Numbered from the stretch's first letter, positions 9,823-19,626 are shown. The stretch is DNA of 64,000 nt from Flavobacteriales bacterium (GCA_016713865.1 JADJOG010000009.1:1-64000); one strand, 5' to 3'. A program made the numbers and translations. The notes: generated by a model not told the origin, from the sequence alone.

Positions 9823-10714
9823 GGGGGCTACTTCCTGCGGCTTTCTTCAGGCCGTCCTCGATCATGCCATAGAACTGATCCAGCTTCGGCAGGATCACGA
9901 TGCGGATACGGCGGTTCGTGCTTCGGCCATCGGCGGTGTCGTTGCCGGCCTTGGGCACGTACTCGCTACGGCCAGTGGCGCTGATCCGTGACGGATCGAC
10001 CTGGTACTCCTTCTGCAGCACGCGCGTGATGGTGATGGCGCGCGAGGCGCTCAGGTCCCAGTTGTCCTTGTAGCACTCGCGGCTGATGGGCACATTGTCG
10101 GTATGGCCCTCCACCAGCACCTCCTGATCAGGCTTGTCGTTGAGCACAGTGGCCACTTTGCTCAGCACCTCCTTCGCCCGTGGCGAGAGCTCCGTGCTTC
10201 CGCTCTTGAAGAGCATCTTGTCGCTGAGCTCGATGAAGACCACGCTCTTCTCCACATTCACCACCACATCGGTGTCGTTCAGGTTGCCCAAGGAGCTCTT
10301 GAGGCTCACCACCAGCGCCAGGGTCACGCTATCCTTCTTCGTGAGCGCGTCCTGCAAGGTGCGGATGCGGAGGTCCTGCTCGCGGATCTGCTCCAGCGAC
10401 CGCTCCAGGTTGGTCGCCTCCTGCTTGGTGAGCGTGGCCATCTGGCTCACATTGTTCAGCAGAGCGGCGTTCGTCCCATTCAATTGGGCCACCTGGTCCC
10501 GCAAGTGGTCGTTCTTGTTCTGCAGCTCGGCAAGGCGCGCTTCCAGCACGGCCTTATCGCCACGGCAGGCATCCGAGCCCCGGCTGCATTCCTCCAAGCG
10601 GTTCATCACGGTCTCCTTGCTGGCTTGCAGCGCAGCGTACTTCTTCTTGGTCACGCACGATGGAGCGAGCAGTACGATGCTTCCGAGTGCGAGAGCGGCG
10701 AATGGGATCTTCAT
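9749..10714 (-). CDS. OmpA-family peptidoglycan-associated lipoprotein
   Basis: N terminus MKIPFAALALGSIVLLAPSC is a lipoprotein signal with the lipobox ending at LAPSC. A coiled-coil stretch follows (residues 25-130, repeated leucine heptads such as NKNDHLRDQVAQLNG). The C-terminal OmpA domain has ALVVSLKSSL, VEGHTDNVPISRECY, NWDLSASRA and NRRIRIVILPKLDQFY, and would bind peptidoglycan from the outer membrane. The frame stays open into the convergent gene and stops at 9749. A one-base error near 9845 would give a stop at 9828 and no overlap, which I think more likely. A perfect -7 box lies just upstream at 10734-10741. Confidence 0.85.
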   Translation of the reverse strand: MKIPFAALALGSIVLLAPSCVTKKKYAALQASKETVMNRLEECSRGSDACRGDKAVLEARLAELQNKNDHLRDQVAQLNGTNAALLNNVSQMATLTKQEATNLERSLEQIREQDLRIRTLQDALTKKDSVTLALVVSLKSSLGNLNDTDVVVNVEKSVVFIELSDKMLFKSGSTELSPRAKEVLSKVATVLNDKPDQEVLVEGHTDNVPISRECYKDNWDLSASRAITITRVLQKEYQVDPSRISATGRSEYVPKAGNDTADGRSTNRRIRIVILPKLDQFYGMIEDGLKKAAGSSPLTASRSARCWCCAHPSSARCMCPV

Positions 10715-10733
10715 GGTAGTTAGGTTGATGGGG

Positions 10734-10741
10734 CAAAACTA
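10734..10741 (-). promoter_or_regulatory. Predicted Bacteroidota -7 box of the OmpA-lipoprotein gene
   Basis: TAGTTTTG on the minus strand, an exact TAnnTTTG match, 20 bases before the ATG. A TTG lies upstream, but the spacing (13 bases) is shorter than usual, so the -33 element is uncertain. Confidence 0.4.
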
Positions 10742-10773
10742 TCCGCACCGCGGCCAACTCCTTACTTCGCCGC

Positions 10774-11340
10774 ATGGACCTTGTGCGGCGCACCATTGAG
10801 CGATACGTGAACCTCACCGATGCGGATTGGACACGCATCGGCCCGTGCTGGCGCGAATACGCCTTCAGCAAAGGCACGCAGGTGTGCGCAGTGGGCCAGG
10901 TGGAGCAGCGCTTCTACATCGTGCAGCAGGGCGTTCAGCGCCTCTCCTTCCCGCACGACGGACAGGATGTGTGCGTGGGCTTCAGCTACGATGGCAGCTG
11001 GTGCGGGGAGTACGCATCCTTTATCAGCCGGAAGCCAGCGCGATTCGAGGTGTTGGCCATGACCGATACCGTGCTGTTGGGCATCGGATACGACGACCTC
11101 CAACGGCTGTACAAGGAGCTGCCAGCGATGGAGCGCTTTGGCAGGTTGATCGTAGAGGAACTGCTGCAAGGCCGCGCCACGCGGGAGATCGAGATGATGA
11201 GCCTGAGCGCCGAAGAACGTTACGACCGCCTCCATGCCCGCAGCCCGCATCTGCTCCAATTGGTCCCGCAGAAGGACATCGCGAGCTATTTGCGCATGAC
11301 GCCTGAGACCTTCAGCCGTTTGCGCAAGCGGCGTTCTTGA
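10774..11340 (+). CDS. Crp/Fnr-family transcriptional regulator
   Basis: 188 residues. An N-terminal cyclic-nucleotide-binding-type beta-barrel (EYAFSKGTQVCAVGQVEQRFYIVQQGVQRLSF, GEYASFISRKPARFEVLAMTDT) is joined by a long helix (MERFGRLIVEELL) to a C-terminal winged helix with the recognition segment PQKDIASYLRMTPETFSRL. This short form is widespread in Bacteroidota and usually lacks the residues needed for high-affinity cAMP binding, so the effector is unknown. It is divergent from the OmpA-like gene, with only 59 bases between them, and is followed at 45 bases by a DinB-like gene it may control (inference). Confidence 0.88.
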   Translation: MDLVRRTIERYVNLTDADWTRIGPCWREYAFSKGTQVCAVGQVEQRFYIVQQGVQRLSFPHDGQDVCVGFSYDGSWCGEYASFISRKPARFEVLAMTDTVLLGIGYDDLQRLYKELPAMERFGRLIVEELLQGRATREIEMMSLSAEERYDRLHARSPHLLQLVPQKDIASYLRMTPETFSRLRKRRS

Positions 11341-11385
11341 TGCAGATCAAGCGCGTGGCCGCGAACCCCGGGCTTCATTTGCGCC

Positions 11386-11949
11386 ATGGATGTGAACACG
11401 ATGATCGATGAGTTGATAATGGCGCTGCGGAAGCAGATCGCGCGGACCAAGGAGATCCAGCAGATGCCCGCCGAACTCTTGCTGAAGCGACAAGCAGCAG
11501 GCCAATGGAATACGCTTGAGGTATTCGAGCACATGAACCTGAGCAGCGGCGTTTATGCGCGCGGCTTGGCGAAGGTCCTGGCCGGGAAGGCCGACCGCCA
11601 TCCGGCAAACGCTGAGTTCAAGCCCGGGATCATCGGCGATTTCAGCACCAGGTCCATGCTGCCGGAAGCCGATGGGCGCATCGCATGGCGGATGAAGACC
11701 TTGCGGATGTTCGATCCGCCCAAGCAGCACGGCGCATCGTCGGATAGCCTCACGCGCTTCATCGCGCTTTGCGAGGAGTTCATCCGCCTGTTGGAGTCGG
11801 CGCGCACGACCGACCTCAACCGATTGAAGGTGGTGAGCAGCCTCGGCCCCATCATCCGATTCAAGGCCGGCGATGCCTTCCGTTTCCCGATCGCCCACCA
11901 GCAGCGGCATTTCCTGCAGATCGAGCGCTTGCTTCAAGGAGCAAGCTAA
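11386..11949 (+). CDS. DinB-like four-helix-bundle protein
   Basis: 187 residues: MDVNTMIDELIMALRKQIA, LLLKRQAAGQWNTLEVFEHMNLSS, RRFI-type internal helices and a C-terminal FRFPIAHQQRHFLQIERLL. The spaced histidines (EHM and AHQQRH) match the metal-binding pattern of the DinB/YfiT superfamily, which includes thiol-dependent enzymes. That is notable because the same window carries bshA for bacillithiol, the usual thiol partner of YfiT/BstA-type proteins. A functional link is inference. It lies just downstream of the Crp/Fnr gene on the same strand. Confidence 0.65.
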   Translation: MDVNTMIDELIMALRKQIARTKEIQQMPAELLLKRQAAGQWNTLEVFEHMNLSSGVYARGLAKVLAGKADRHPANAEFKPGIIGDFSTRSMLPEADGRIAWRMKTLRMFDPPKQHGASSDSLTRFIALCEEFIRLLESARTTDLNRLKVVSSLGPIIRFKAGDAFRFPIAHQQRHFLQIERLLQGAS

Positions 11950-12006
11950 AGAGTTAGGATGGTCGTGCATGAACGACGACCAACCGTCGCAGCGCATTCT
12001 TGTTCC

Positions 12007-12036
12007 ATACCATGCGCGTTGTTCGGTACATGGTAT
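12007..12036. repeat. 8-bp perfect inverted repeat between convergent genes
   Basis: ATACCATG (12007-12014) and CATGGTAT (12029-12036) with a 14-nt loop. It sits next to the PhoH terminator and may be part of a two-way transcription stop. Confidence 0.45.
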
Positions 12037-12071
12037 AAAAACAGTGCGAGGTCCCTTTCGGAACCCCGCAC
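12034..12071 (-). terminator. Intrinsic terminator of the PhoH gene
   Basis: On the minus strand, GTGCGGGGTTCC and GGACCTCGCAC form a stem around GAAAG, followed by TGTTTTTA. It begins 15 bases after the PhoH stop. Confidence 0.7.
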
Positions 12072-12085
12072 CGGAATGATCACGA

Positions 12086-13419
12086 TCAAAGCCTTTCGTT
12101 GGCGAGGTTGGCCAGCGGGCTGCGTTCGCCTTTCTCGAGCGTGATGTGCGCGAAGAGCGGATCGCCTTTCGCCTTGTCGATCAGGTAGCTGAGGCCGTTG
12201 CTCTCGCTATCAAGGAAGGGCGAATCGATCTGGTGCACGTCGCCGGTGAAAACGATCTTGGTGCCTTCGCCCGCGCGGCTGACACGGTCTTCACTTCGAG
12301 CGGCGTCAGGTTCTGCGCCTCATCGACGATGAAGAAGATGTTGGCCAGGCTGCGTCCGCGGATGTAAGCCAGCGGCGCGATCGCGATCTTCTCCGTCTCC
12401 AGCATCTCATCGATCCGCTTCGGCGTGCTGTCGTGCTTCTCGAATTGACCCTTGATCAGTTTCAGGTTATCCCACAGCGGCTGCATGTAAGGATCCAGCT
12501 TGCTCTGGATATCGCCAGGCAGGTATCCGATGTCCTTATTGCTCAAGGGCACTACCGGGCGGGTCACGTAGATCTGGCGGTAATCGCGGCGCTGTTCCAG
12601 CGCGCAGGCCAGTGCCAGGAGTGTTTTCCCTGTGCCGGCCGCGCCCTGCAGCGTCACCAGCTTGATCTCAGGATCCAATAGCGCGCTCATCGCGAGGGCC
12701 TGCTCAGCGTTCTTGGGGCCGATGCCGAAGACACTGCGCTTCTCCACACGGTCAACCGTTGCGGTGCGCGGATCGTACTTGGCCAGGATGCTCTTCTTCT
12801 TGTGCTTGAGTATGAAGAAGTGGTTGCCCTTGGGCTTCTCGATGGACAAGTCCTCCACGGGCACCGTGCCCTGCTCGAAGAGCGCATCGATGCTCTCCTC
12901 ATTGAAGTCGTCCATCACGGTGCGGCCCGTGTAAAGCTGATCGCTCACGTTGCGCACCTTGCCGGTTAGATAATCCTCGGCCATCAGGTCGAGGCTCTTG
13001 GCCTTCAGGCGCAGCGCCACATCCTTGGTCACCAGCACCACCTTGCGATCCTTGTTCTGCCGCTGCAGGGTGAGCGTGGCGTTCAGGATCTGGTGATCGT
13101 TCTTGCCATCCTGGAACACCTTGGTGGCATCCACCCCATTGAGGTCGTGCTTGGCCACCACCTTCAGCTTGCCGTGGGTGGCGCCATTGAGGGGGATCCA
13201 ATCCGTGAGGAGGTCCCGTTGCGCGATGCTGTCGAGGTGGCGTATGAATTCACGCGCCTCGTAGTTGATGGTGTCGTTGCCTTTCTTGAAGGTATCTAGT
13301 TCTTCGAGCACCTGTATCGGTATGGCTACATCGTGCTCTTCGAAGTTGGTGATGGCTGAGTGGTCGTGCAGGATCACTGAGGTGTCGAGCACGAAGATCT
13401 TCCGGTCTTTCTTCTTCAT
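12086..13419 (-). CDS. PhoH-family ATPase with N-terminal PIN domain (one frameshift)
   Basis: Start MKKKDRKIFVLDTSVILHD. The N-terminal PIN nuclease-type domain carries conserved acids (LDTSVIL, DGKNDHQILNA, VLVTKDVALRLKA). The C-terminal PhoH ATPase has Walker A QGAAGTGKTLLALA, ENRPVVPLS-like TRPVVPLSNKDIGYLPGD, and Walker B IFFIVDEAQNLTPLEVKT. The frame breaks there (one base missing near 12290) and resumes as GTKIVFTGDVHQID, ending LANERL at 12086. PIN-PhoH proteins are thought to be RNA-unwinding and cleaving machines. Total length of about 444 residues is normal for the family. An exact -7 box lies 23 bases upstream. Confidence 0.9.
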
Positions 13420-13441
13420 TCGCTCAAGGAACGGTGTGCTC

Positions 13442-13449
13442 CAAAAGTA
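13442..13449 (-). promoter_or_regulatory. Predicted -7 box for the PhoH gene
   Basis: TACTTTTG on the minus strand, an exact TAnnTTTG match, 22 bases upstream of the ATG at 13419. No convincing -33 element is seen. Confidence 0.45.
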
Positions 13450-13704
13450 TCCGGGTGCTCTCCGGAGCATGGCCATGCATCATCGCACTTCTCCACACAT
13501 CGGTGTGCGCATCAGCAGAAATACCAGGATTGGCGCGGAACACAGGGCTTCCTACTCAACCACCACCCGCTCGTAACAGTTGCCCTCCATGTGCGTGAGG
13601 CGAATCGCATGGAAGCGCGCGACAATGCCTATTCGAGTTCCATCCGAGCACGTTCGTGGGAACCTGGCCAAATCGATCCTCCCAATCAAACGGTGTAAAC
13701 GTGA

Positions 13705-13734
13705 AGCGGGGAGCGCTGTACAGCGCCCCCCGCT
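13705..13734. repeat. 30-bp palindrome
   Basis: Outer arms AGCGGGG (13705-13711) and CCCCGCT (13728-13734) enclose a perfect 14-bp palindrome GCGCTGTACAGCGC (13713-13726), with one A/C mismatch between. No T-run follows on either strand, so it is not a standard terminator. Confidence 0.7.
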
Positions 13735-14048
13735 CCCATGCGACCGCGGCCGTGGCCTTGCTCGCATGCCCGATGCTCCTTCATGCTGGGCCTCGCCGCT
13801 CGCGCGGCTCATCCCATGATCCTAATGCTCGATGCACGTCTGGCATGCATTCGTGCAGTACGCCCGCGTGACCTCTTACCAGGTGTGGCAGCGCGTGAGC
13901 ACCACCTGCGTCGTCCGCATTCGCTTTGGACCGTTCCCCTTCTTGCGTTGGGGTTGCAAGGAACTTTGGTGAGACGAACGTAGGCCTACAGGCCGAGAAA
14001 CGATGCCGAAACGAACCTCGCCTTTTCCACAATTTCTGCACAAGCAGG

Positions 14049-16021
14049 CTATCGCGCCTGATGCTGCATGCGCAACGCCACGGTGCCCGCATCGCCATGC
14101 ACGCGCAGCACATAGGCGCCACTGCCGAGCATGCTCAGGTCGATACGCTGCAGGCCGGGAGTGAGCAAGCCGCTCCATGCGTGAGCCACGCGCCCCTGCG
14201 AATCGATCACCTCGAACCGACGGGCGGCACGCTCCAGCACGATCAAGTGGTCGAGACCGTCTTGCCCAAACCAGCGCGCGGCAATATTGCTCGCGATCTC
14301 GCCCACGCTCTGGCAGGGATCGATCACGATGGCAACGAAGGCTTGCGCCTGAACGCATGGCGGCGCACCGGCAACGGTGTAGGTATAGAGACCGGGAGGT
14401 CCAACGGCTGGATCGATCACGCCACTCACCAATTGACCGACCGGACCTGTCCAAGTGCCGTTGGTATCAGGTGTTCCGCCGAGCAAGCTGATCAAGGTTG
14501 CGGGAGGTGCATTGGAGCAAAGCGTCACGCTGGTGCTGCTGCCGGCATTGGCGGGAGCGTTCACCGTGAAGCTCATCTCGGCGGTGTCGTTCACGCATGG
14601 CGCTGTTCCATACACCACATAGCTGATGTCGTACTGGCCGGGGGCTGTTAGCAGAGCTCCGGTGGCGGCCTGTCCGTTGTAGAAGAAGATTCCGGTGGGA
14701 TCGCCGCCGTTCACGAAGCTCAGCAGCACCGGCGTGCTGCCCGATGCACAGAGCGCGGTACTCACATCGTTGCCTGCGTTGGCCGGGTTGATGAGCGCGA
14801 CAGTGAGCGTTGCTTGATCCTGCGGGCAACCGCCCGGGCAATTGGTGGTGTAGGTGTACGCACGCCGCCTTGATCGCTTGCGGTATTGAGCAATCCAGAG
14901 AAAGGCGAGCCACCGGGAGCGGTCCATGTTCCGCAGGTCGATGCGCCTGTCATGTAGTTGAGCAGGTCGTACACGCCGGTGTTCTTGCACAAGGCCACAT
15001 TGCCATCGGGACCAGCGACCGGCGCCGATGTGATGGTGATGTTGACGCCGTTATCGCTGCCTGTCGTGGGAGGCGCGCTGCTCACTACGCGGATGCGGTA
15101 ACCGGATCCCACCGAAGCCGCGACAGGTATGGTGCACGTGATCGCGCCCGAGGTCGTGCTGCTAAGCGAGCCGATCGCGGTGGGCGCCGCGAAGCTGCCA
15201 TTGGCATCGCTCAATTCGGCGGTGAACACATTGCCCGCCGTGAACGTGCCCGCGGCCGTGTAAGGCACCGACAACTGAACGCCTTGGCAATAGGACGTGC
15301 TCGCAAGCGCATCAGTGGCAATGGTGTTCGGCACGGCCACATCGGCAGTGATCCGCACATCGTCAATTGCGAAGGCCGGATCGGCAGCGCTCACCGTGGT
15401 GCCATTCACGAATCGGAAACCGAAACGAAGGGTGGCCTGATTCGAGAATGCCGGCAGCGAGATGCTCTGTTGCACCCAAGAGCTCTGGTTGCGGTATTGG
15501 CTGATGGGCGTTGTGATCAGATTCCACGAACTACCGCTGTTGGTGCTGTAATACACCTCGCCGTAGTTGCTGGCGCCGCCCGCGCAGATCCACCAGAACG
15601 AGAGGGTGATGTTGCTGGAACCCGTAGCCACATCGGTGCTCATGCGCGCGAAATGGCTGGCGGCATTGGCGCATAACCCATCGGCTGCAAGGAAGCAGCA
15701 GCTGAAGACGCCGCTGTTCTGTGCAGCCACGCTCGTGATGTGCATGTAGTTGCCATTAGCATTGGTGATCCCGCCAGGTTGCGCCGGCGTCGCTGGCACC
15801 GTGAAGCCGAAGGGGAAGCCCAGGCACACCACCGTTCCTGCACCACCGCCGTATGCGTTATTGATCAGCCAGGTATTGTCTGGCGATGAGGTGGCGCCGC
15901 CCTGATCCGCGGTATTCAGCGTGAAGGCCGGCGTGCCATCGAAGGTCTCGTTGAAGAGCACGGTTTGGGCTTGGCTGGTGCAGAAGGCGATGAGCGTTGC
16001 AAGGATTAAGGTCGCGCGCAT
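14049..16021 (-). CDS. Secreted T9SS surface protein with repeated adhesive domains (one frameshift)
   Basis: Signal peptide MRATLILATLIAFCTSQA. A lectin- or MAM-like beta-sandwich follows (NETFDGTPAFTLNTAD, LSFWWICAGGASNYGEVYYS, FAIDDVRIT), then PKD/Ig-like repeats, each with paired cysteines and a recurring gap motif (ALCASGSTPVLLSFVNGG, TLCSNAPPATLISLLGG). A one-base shift near 14855 splits the frame. The C terminus (RRFEVIDSQGRVAHAW, LSMLGSGAYVLRVHGDAG) matches a T9SS type A sorting domain. Total length is about 657 residues. Neighbouring genes on the same strand are also T9SS cargo, but there is a terminator between them. Confidence 0.82.
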
Positions 16022-16080
16022 GGGTAGTGGGTTTGGCACGTGCAAGATAGAAGGTCGTTCGATGCTAATTGCAGCAACGG

Positions 16081-16104
16081 AAAAGCCCCAGCCTAGGCCG
16101 GGGC
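16081..16104 (-). terminator. Intrinsic terminator after the sugar-dehydrogenase-like gene
   Basis: On the minus strand GCCCC and GGGGC pair around GGCCTAGGCT, followed by TTTT. It starts 22 bases after the stop at 16126. Confidence 0.75.
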
Positions 16105-16125
16105 ATTCCTTGGGGATCCAGCAGG

Positions 16126-17754
16126 TCAGTGCGCCACCACCACCGGCAATTGGCCGATCAATGCACCATCGGCCGCAAGCGCGCGCAACACATAAGCGCC
16201 TTCGGCCAATGAGGCAGTGCCCAAGCGTTGCGGCCCACGCGCGCTCACACCCTGTGCAATGGCCACGCGGCCCGAGGCATCAATCAGTTCAATGCGGCCG
16301 CCGACTGCCAGAGGACCATCAATCATCAATTCCTCGTTGGCAGGATTGGGACGTGCAATAAGGCCTTTGCCCGCGCGATCCAGATCATTGACCCCGACCG
16401 GCGAGAACCAGAGCGTATCCGACGAGAGCAGGCAACCGGTGTTCACGGTGGCGATCACATGGTAGAAGCCTGATGCGGTGGGCGTGATCGTTTGGGCTGT
16501 TTCACCGGTGATGGATGCGTTGTTCAAGTACCACTGGTAAGCCACGGCGGTGGAACTGCTGATGCGCGTCGCGTCCGCTTGAATGGTGGGTGGGAGAGCG
16601 GTGCATGCTTCCTTCAGGCGATAGATCCGGCCGTTGTTGTCGTTGCCGAGGAAGATCTCGCCTGCAGCGTTCTCACCGATGCATGAGAAGCCGGCCGTCC
16701 CGGTTGCGAGCACTTGTGTGCGCGTGAAGCCGCCGGATCCATTGGGCACCAAGGAGTAGATCTGTCCGCCGCAGTAATCGGTGTAGAGGTAGCGGCCTTC
16801 GAGCCGCCAATAGGTGGGACCGCGATACACGCGGCCACCGATCACGGAGCACCAGCCTTGAGCGCTTTGCTGATGATGCGCCACAGGAGCCACATACGAA
16901 GCTGCAGGCTGGCAGCCAGCCGTGTTATACGTGTTGGTGCCCTCGTAGCAGCGCCAACCGAAGTTGGGTCCGGTGAGGTCACCTGCAGGCCAGAAGTCCA
17001 CTTCTTCCGCAGCGTTCTGTCCCACATCGCCGATCCACAAATCGCCTGTGATACGATCAAAGCCCCAACGCCAGGGATTGCGCAAGCCCACAGCGAAGAT
17101 CTCCGGCAGCACGCCGGACTGTCCTACGAATGGATTGTCAGCCGGGATCGTGTAGCCCGCGCTGCCACTCACATCGATCCGGATGAGCTTGCCCAGCGGC
17201 GAGTTCAGGTTCTGCGCATAGTTCTGCGGATCGCCGCCGCTGCCGCCATCGCCGAAACCGATGTAGAGGTAACCATCGGGCCCGAAGTCGATATCGCCGC
17301 CATTGTGATTCGTGTATGGCTGCGCGACCGTGTAGAGGATCTCCTCGCTCGTCGCATCGGCAACGTCGGGGTCAGCGCTCACGGAGAAGCGCGATACGCG
17401 GCTCGTGCCACTGCCTGATCCGTTGATGTAGTAGACATAGAAGAAACCGTTCTGAGCGTAGTCCGGATCGAAGGTGAGACCCAAGAGCCCCTGCTCGTTG
17501 CCACCGCTGTTCACTTGAGTGGTGATGTTCAGGAACGGCGTGGTGTTCACCGTGTTGTCGGGGTTCATGATCAGGATGCGGCCGGCCTTCAGCACGAGGA
17601 AGGTGCGCTCGTCGCCGCAGTGGACGATATCGACGATGCGCGTGAGGCCGGTGGGCGGGAGCATCTCCACCTGAACGGTGAGCGGTGTCTGCTGGGCGTT
17701 GGCACTCAAAGCCAACAGCGCCGAAGCGATCAACGGAAAACGGTAGCGGGGCAT
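16126..17754 (-). CDS. Secreted PQQ-dependent sugar (glucose/sorbosone-type) dehydrogenase with T9SS sorting region
   Basis: Intact, 542 residues. Signal peptide MPRYRFPLIASALLALSANA. The six-bladed propeller of the soluble glucose/sorbosone dehydrogenase family is evident: GNEQGLLGLTFDPDYAQNG, NHNGGDIDFGPDGYLYIGFG, GDGGSGGDPQNYAQ, LGKLIRIDV, VGLRNPWRWGFDR, TDYCGGQIYSLV. An Ig-like spacer follows (AVAYQWYLNNASITGETAQ), then the T9SS type A region (ARPNPANEELMIDGPL, IELIDASGRVAIAQG). It probably acts on, or only binds, sugars at the cell surface. Whether the cofactor site is complete cannot be shown here. Confidence 0.87.
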   Translation of the reverse strand: MPRYRFPLIASALLALSANAQQTPLTVQVEMLPPTGLTRIVDIVHCGDERTFLVLKAGRILIMNPDNTVNTTPFLNITTQVNSGGNEQGLLGLTFDPDYAQNGFFYVYYINGSGSGTSRVSRFSVSADPDVADATSEEILYTVAQPYTNHNGGDIDFGPDGYLYIGFGDGGSGGDPQNYAQNLNSPLGKLIRIDVSGSAGYTIPADNPFVGQSGVLPEIFAVGLRNPWRWGFDRITGDLWIGDVGQNAAEEVDFWPAGDLTGPNFGWRCYEGTNTYNTAGCQPAASYVAPVAHHQQSAQGWCSVIGGRVYRGPTYWRLEGRYLYTDYCGGQIYSLVPNGSGGFTRTQVLATGTAGFSCIGENAAGEIFLGNDNNGRIYRLKEACTALPPTIQADATRISSSTAVAYQWYLNNASITGETAQTITPTASGFYHVIATVNTGCLLSSDTLWFSPVGVNDLDRAGKGLIARPNPANEELMIDGPLAVGGRIELIDASGRVAIAQGVSARGPQRLGTASLAEGAYVLRALAADGALIGQLPVVVAH

Positions 17755-18087
17755 TCCTGGAAGGTTTGCGGCTAAACTAGGTCCGAGTCGATATTGTTCG
17801 CGCAGGGCCTTCGACCAAGGGCGTGCTTTGGGCGGCGGGCTTTGGGGGAGCCTTTGATTCGTCGGGTAGAGGTGGAGCGATGCTGGTTGTGCTAAAGTGT
17901 GAGTGCCAATGATTGAAGATCAGCGACAGTAGCGCGGGGCATTCGGTGCTTCAATGTCGACGAAGACGACAGGCACTTCGTGAGCATGAACCGCAGCTCA
18001 GTTTTGAAGGACCGCTTCTGCGATTGGGTCAGCGGCAGTGACCTTCATGTGCAAAACGGTGAATTAACTTTCCACAAAAAAGCATCC
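17755..18087. other. Intergenic region between divergent T9SS genes
   Basis: About 330 bases with no gene. A weak -7-like box on the minus strand (TAGTTTAG, 17772-17779) may serve the sugar dehydrogenase gene. It contains a roughly 65-base segment (17861-17925) that resembles 20058-20116. Confidence 0.5.
17861..17925 (+). repeat. Diverged intergenic repeat, copy A
   Basis: GTCGGGTAGAGGTGGAGCG at the left and GCCAATGATTGAAGATCAG at the right are shared, with a few changes, by copy B at 20058-20116. The middle differs. Confidence 0.5.
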
Positions 18088-19626
18088 ATGCAACAAGTAC
18101 TCCTCTTCATCCTTGTCGTGCTTCCCTGCGTGCTTTCTGCGCAGACAGCGCCGCCCATCCATTGGCAAAGAACATACGGTGGACCCGGCTATGACGTGGG
18201 CTACATAGCGAGGCAGACGGCAGATGGAGGCTACGTGTTGGTGGGCAGCGCTGGGGAGCAGGGGGTGGATGTCGATGAGAACCAGGGCCAACCGGACATC
18301 TGGGTGGTACGCACGAACGCGGCAGGGGTGCCCCAGTGGAACACCACCATCGGTGGCGCCGGGGACGATCAGGGCGCAGCTATCGCCGAAACTGCCGATG
18401 GAGGCTTCATTGCTGTTGGATTCGCCAACTCCAACAACGGCATGCTCACTGAAGGGCACGGCGACTACGATGCAGTGGTGGCTAAGCTCGACGCGAATGG
18501 TGGCGTGACATGGGTACGCCAGTTCGGCGGCAGTGCATCCGATGGCGCCTTGGGCATGGCGCTCACTGTCGATGGTGGTTGCATCGTTTCCGGGTTGGTC
18601 GAGTTCCAGCGATGGCGATATCAGCACCCCCCCTTGGGGGCAACGATGTATGGCTGTTGCGCGTGGATGCGAACGGGAATCTGCTTTTGGGAGCTCAGCT
18701 ACGGCGGTTCCGATAACGACTGGGCCTACACCATCGAGAAAGGCGCTGGAGACAACTACTTCGTGGCGGCCACAACGCATTCCAACAACGGCCATATAAC
18801 CGACTTCCAAGGCGTGGCCGATGTATGGGTTCTGAATGTACTCGGCGACGGAACCTTGCTATGGCAGCGCTCCATAGGGGGCACCTATGACGACCAGGGC
18901 AATCACGCGCGTCCCACAAGCGATGGTGGTTGCATCGTTACTGGCTACTACCGCGTGTACGATGCCTCCATCGACTACGCCCCCACCTATGCGCTCGCTG
19001 CCAAACTGAATCCTACCGGTCAGATCGACTGGGTGCGCACGCATGGCGGTACCGCAGGCGAAACGGGTAGCGACATAATCGAGACCGCTAGCGGTGGTTA
19101 CCTTCTGCTTGGAAATTCGTACGGCAACGATGGAGTGGTTGTGGGCCACCAAGGAGGGGTAGACGCATGGCTCCTCGGATTGGATGCTGCTGGCTATTTG
19201 ATATGGCAGCGGTCCTACGGTGGTGCGAGCGATGAATATGGGCAGTACATCCAAACCACGGCCGATGGCGGAGTGCTTCTCTCCTGCACAGCAAGCAGTT
19301 CCAATGGCGACGTGACCAACCTCATCGGAGAGCACGACGCATGGCTCATCAAGTTGGGAGCCGTGTTGAGCGGGATCGACGATCGTGATGTCAACGCCTT
19401 GCGCGTGATCCCGGACGGAACGGGCTATGGCTTCGACCTGTACACCGGCGTTCCGCTGAACATGGCCACCATCGATGTGCTCGACGCTACAGGACGGCGC
19501 GTGTCCTCACAGCCATTATCAGGCACACAGGCGCACGTGGATCTGCATGAATGCAGTGTCGGGTTTTATGTGCTGCACGTGAGCACCGCCACGGGCCAAC
19601 GTGCCGTTCACGTGGTGCGCGAATGA
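18088..19626 (+). CDS. Secreted beta-propeller-like repeat protein with T9SS sorting region (compensating frameshifts)
   Basis: Signal peptide MQQVLLFILVVLPCVLSA (ATG at 18088, the first start giving a signal). Five to seven repeats of about 55 residues carry the theme W-RTYGG, a GYD/DDQG turn, TADGGYVLVG and DIWVV/DAWLLKLD, typical of T9SS-exported propeller-like proteins of unknown function. Residues about 170-205 are read in the wrong frame: two opposite indels, one at a C-run/G-run near 18630, restore the frame, and the correct text has DVWLLRVDANGNLL. The C-terminal part (IDVLDATGRRVSSQPLS, GFYVLHVSTATGQRAV) matches a type A sorting domain. Confidence 0.8.
   Translation: MQQVLLFILVVLPCVLSAQTAPPIHWQRTYGGPGYDVGYIARQTADGGYVLVGSAGEQGVDVDENQGQPDIWVVRTNAAGVPQWNTTIGGAGDDQGAAIAETADGGFIAVGFANSNNGMLTEGHGDYDAVVAKLDANGGVTWVRQFGGSASDGALGMALTVDGGCIVSGLVEFQRWRYQHPPLGATMYGCCAWMRTGICFWELSYGGSDNDWAYTIEKGAGDNYFVAATTHSNNGHITDFQGVADVWVLNVLGDGTLLWQRSIGGTYDDQGNHARPTSDGGCIVTGYYRVYDASIDYAPTYALAAKLNPTGQIDWVRTHGGTAGETGSDIIETASGGYLLLGNSYGNDGVVVGHQGGVDAWLLGLDAAGYLIWQRSYGGASDEYGQYIQTTADGGVLLSCTASSSNGDVTNLIGEHDAWLIKLGAVLSGIDDRDVNALRVIPDGTGYGFDLYTGVPLNMATIDVLDATGRRVSSQPLSGTQAHVDLHECSVGFYVLHVSTATGQRAVHVVRE

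Larger units (their letters stand above)
13420..14048. other. Gap without a recognised gene
   Basis: About 630 bases between the PhoH promoter and the end of the next T9SS gene. It holds a large palindrome (13705-13734). A short minus-strand frame ends at 13552 (ending HMEGNCYERVVVE) and looks like the C terminus of a small protein, without a good start. A 47-codon plus-strand frame lies at 13832-13972 (MHVWHAFVQYARVTSYQ at its start). Neither resembles a family I know. Confidence 0.5.
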
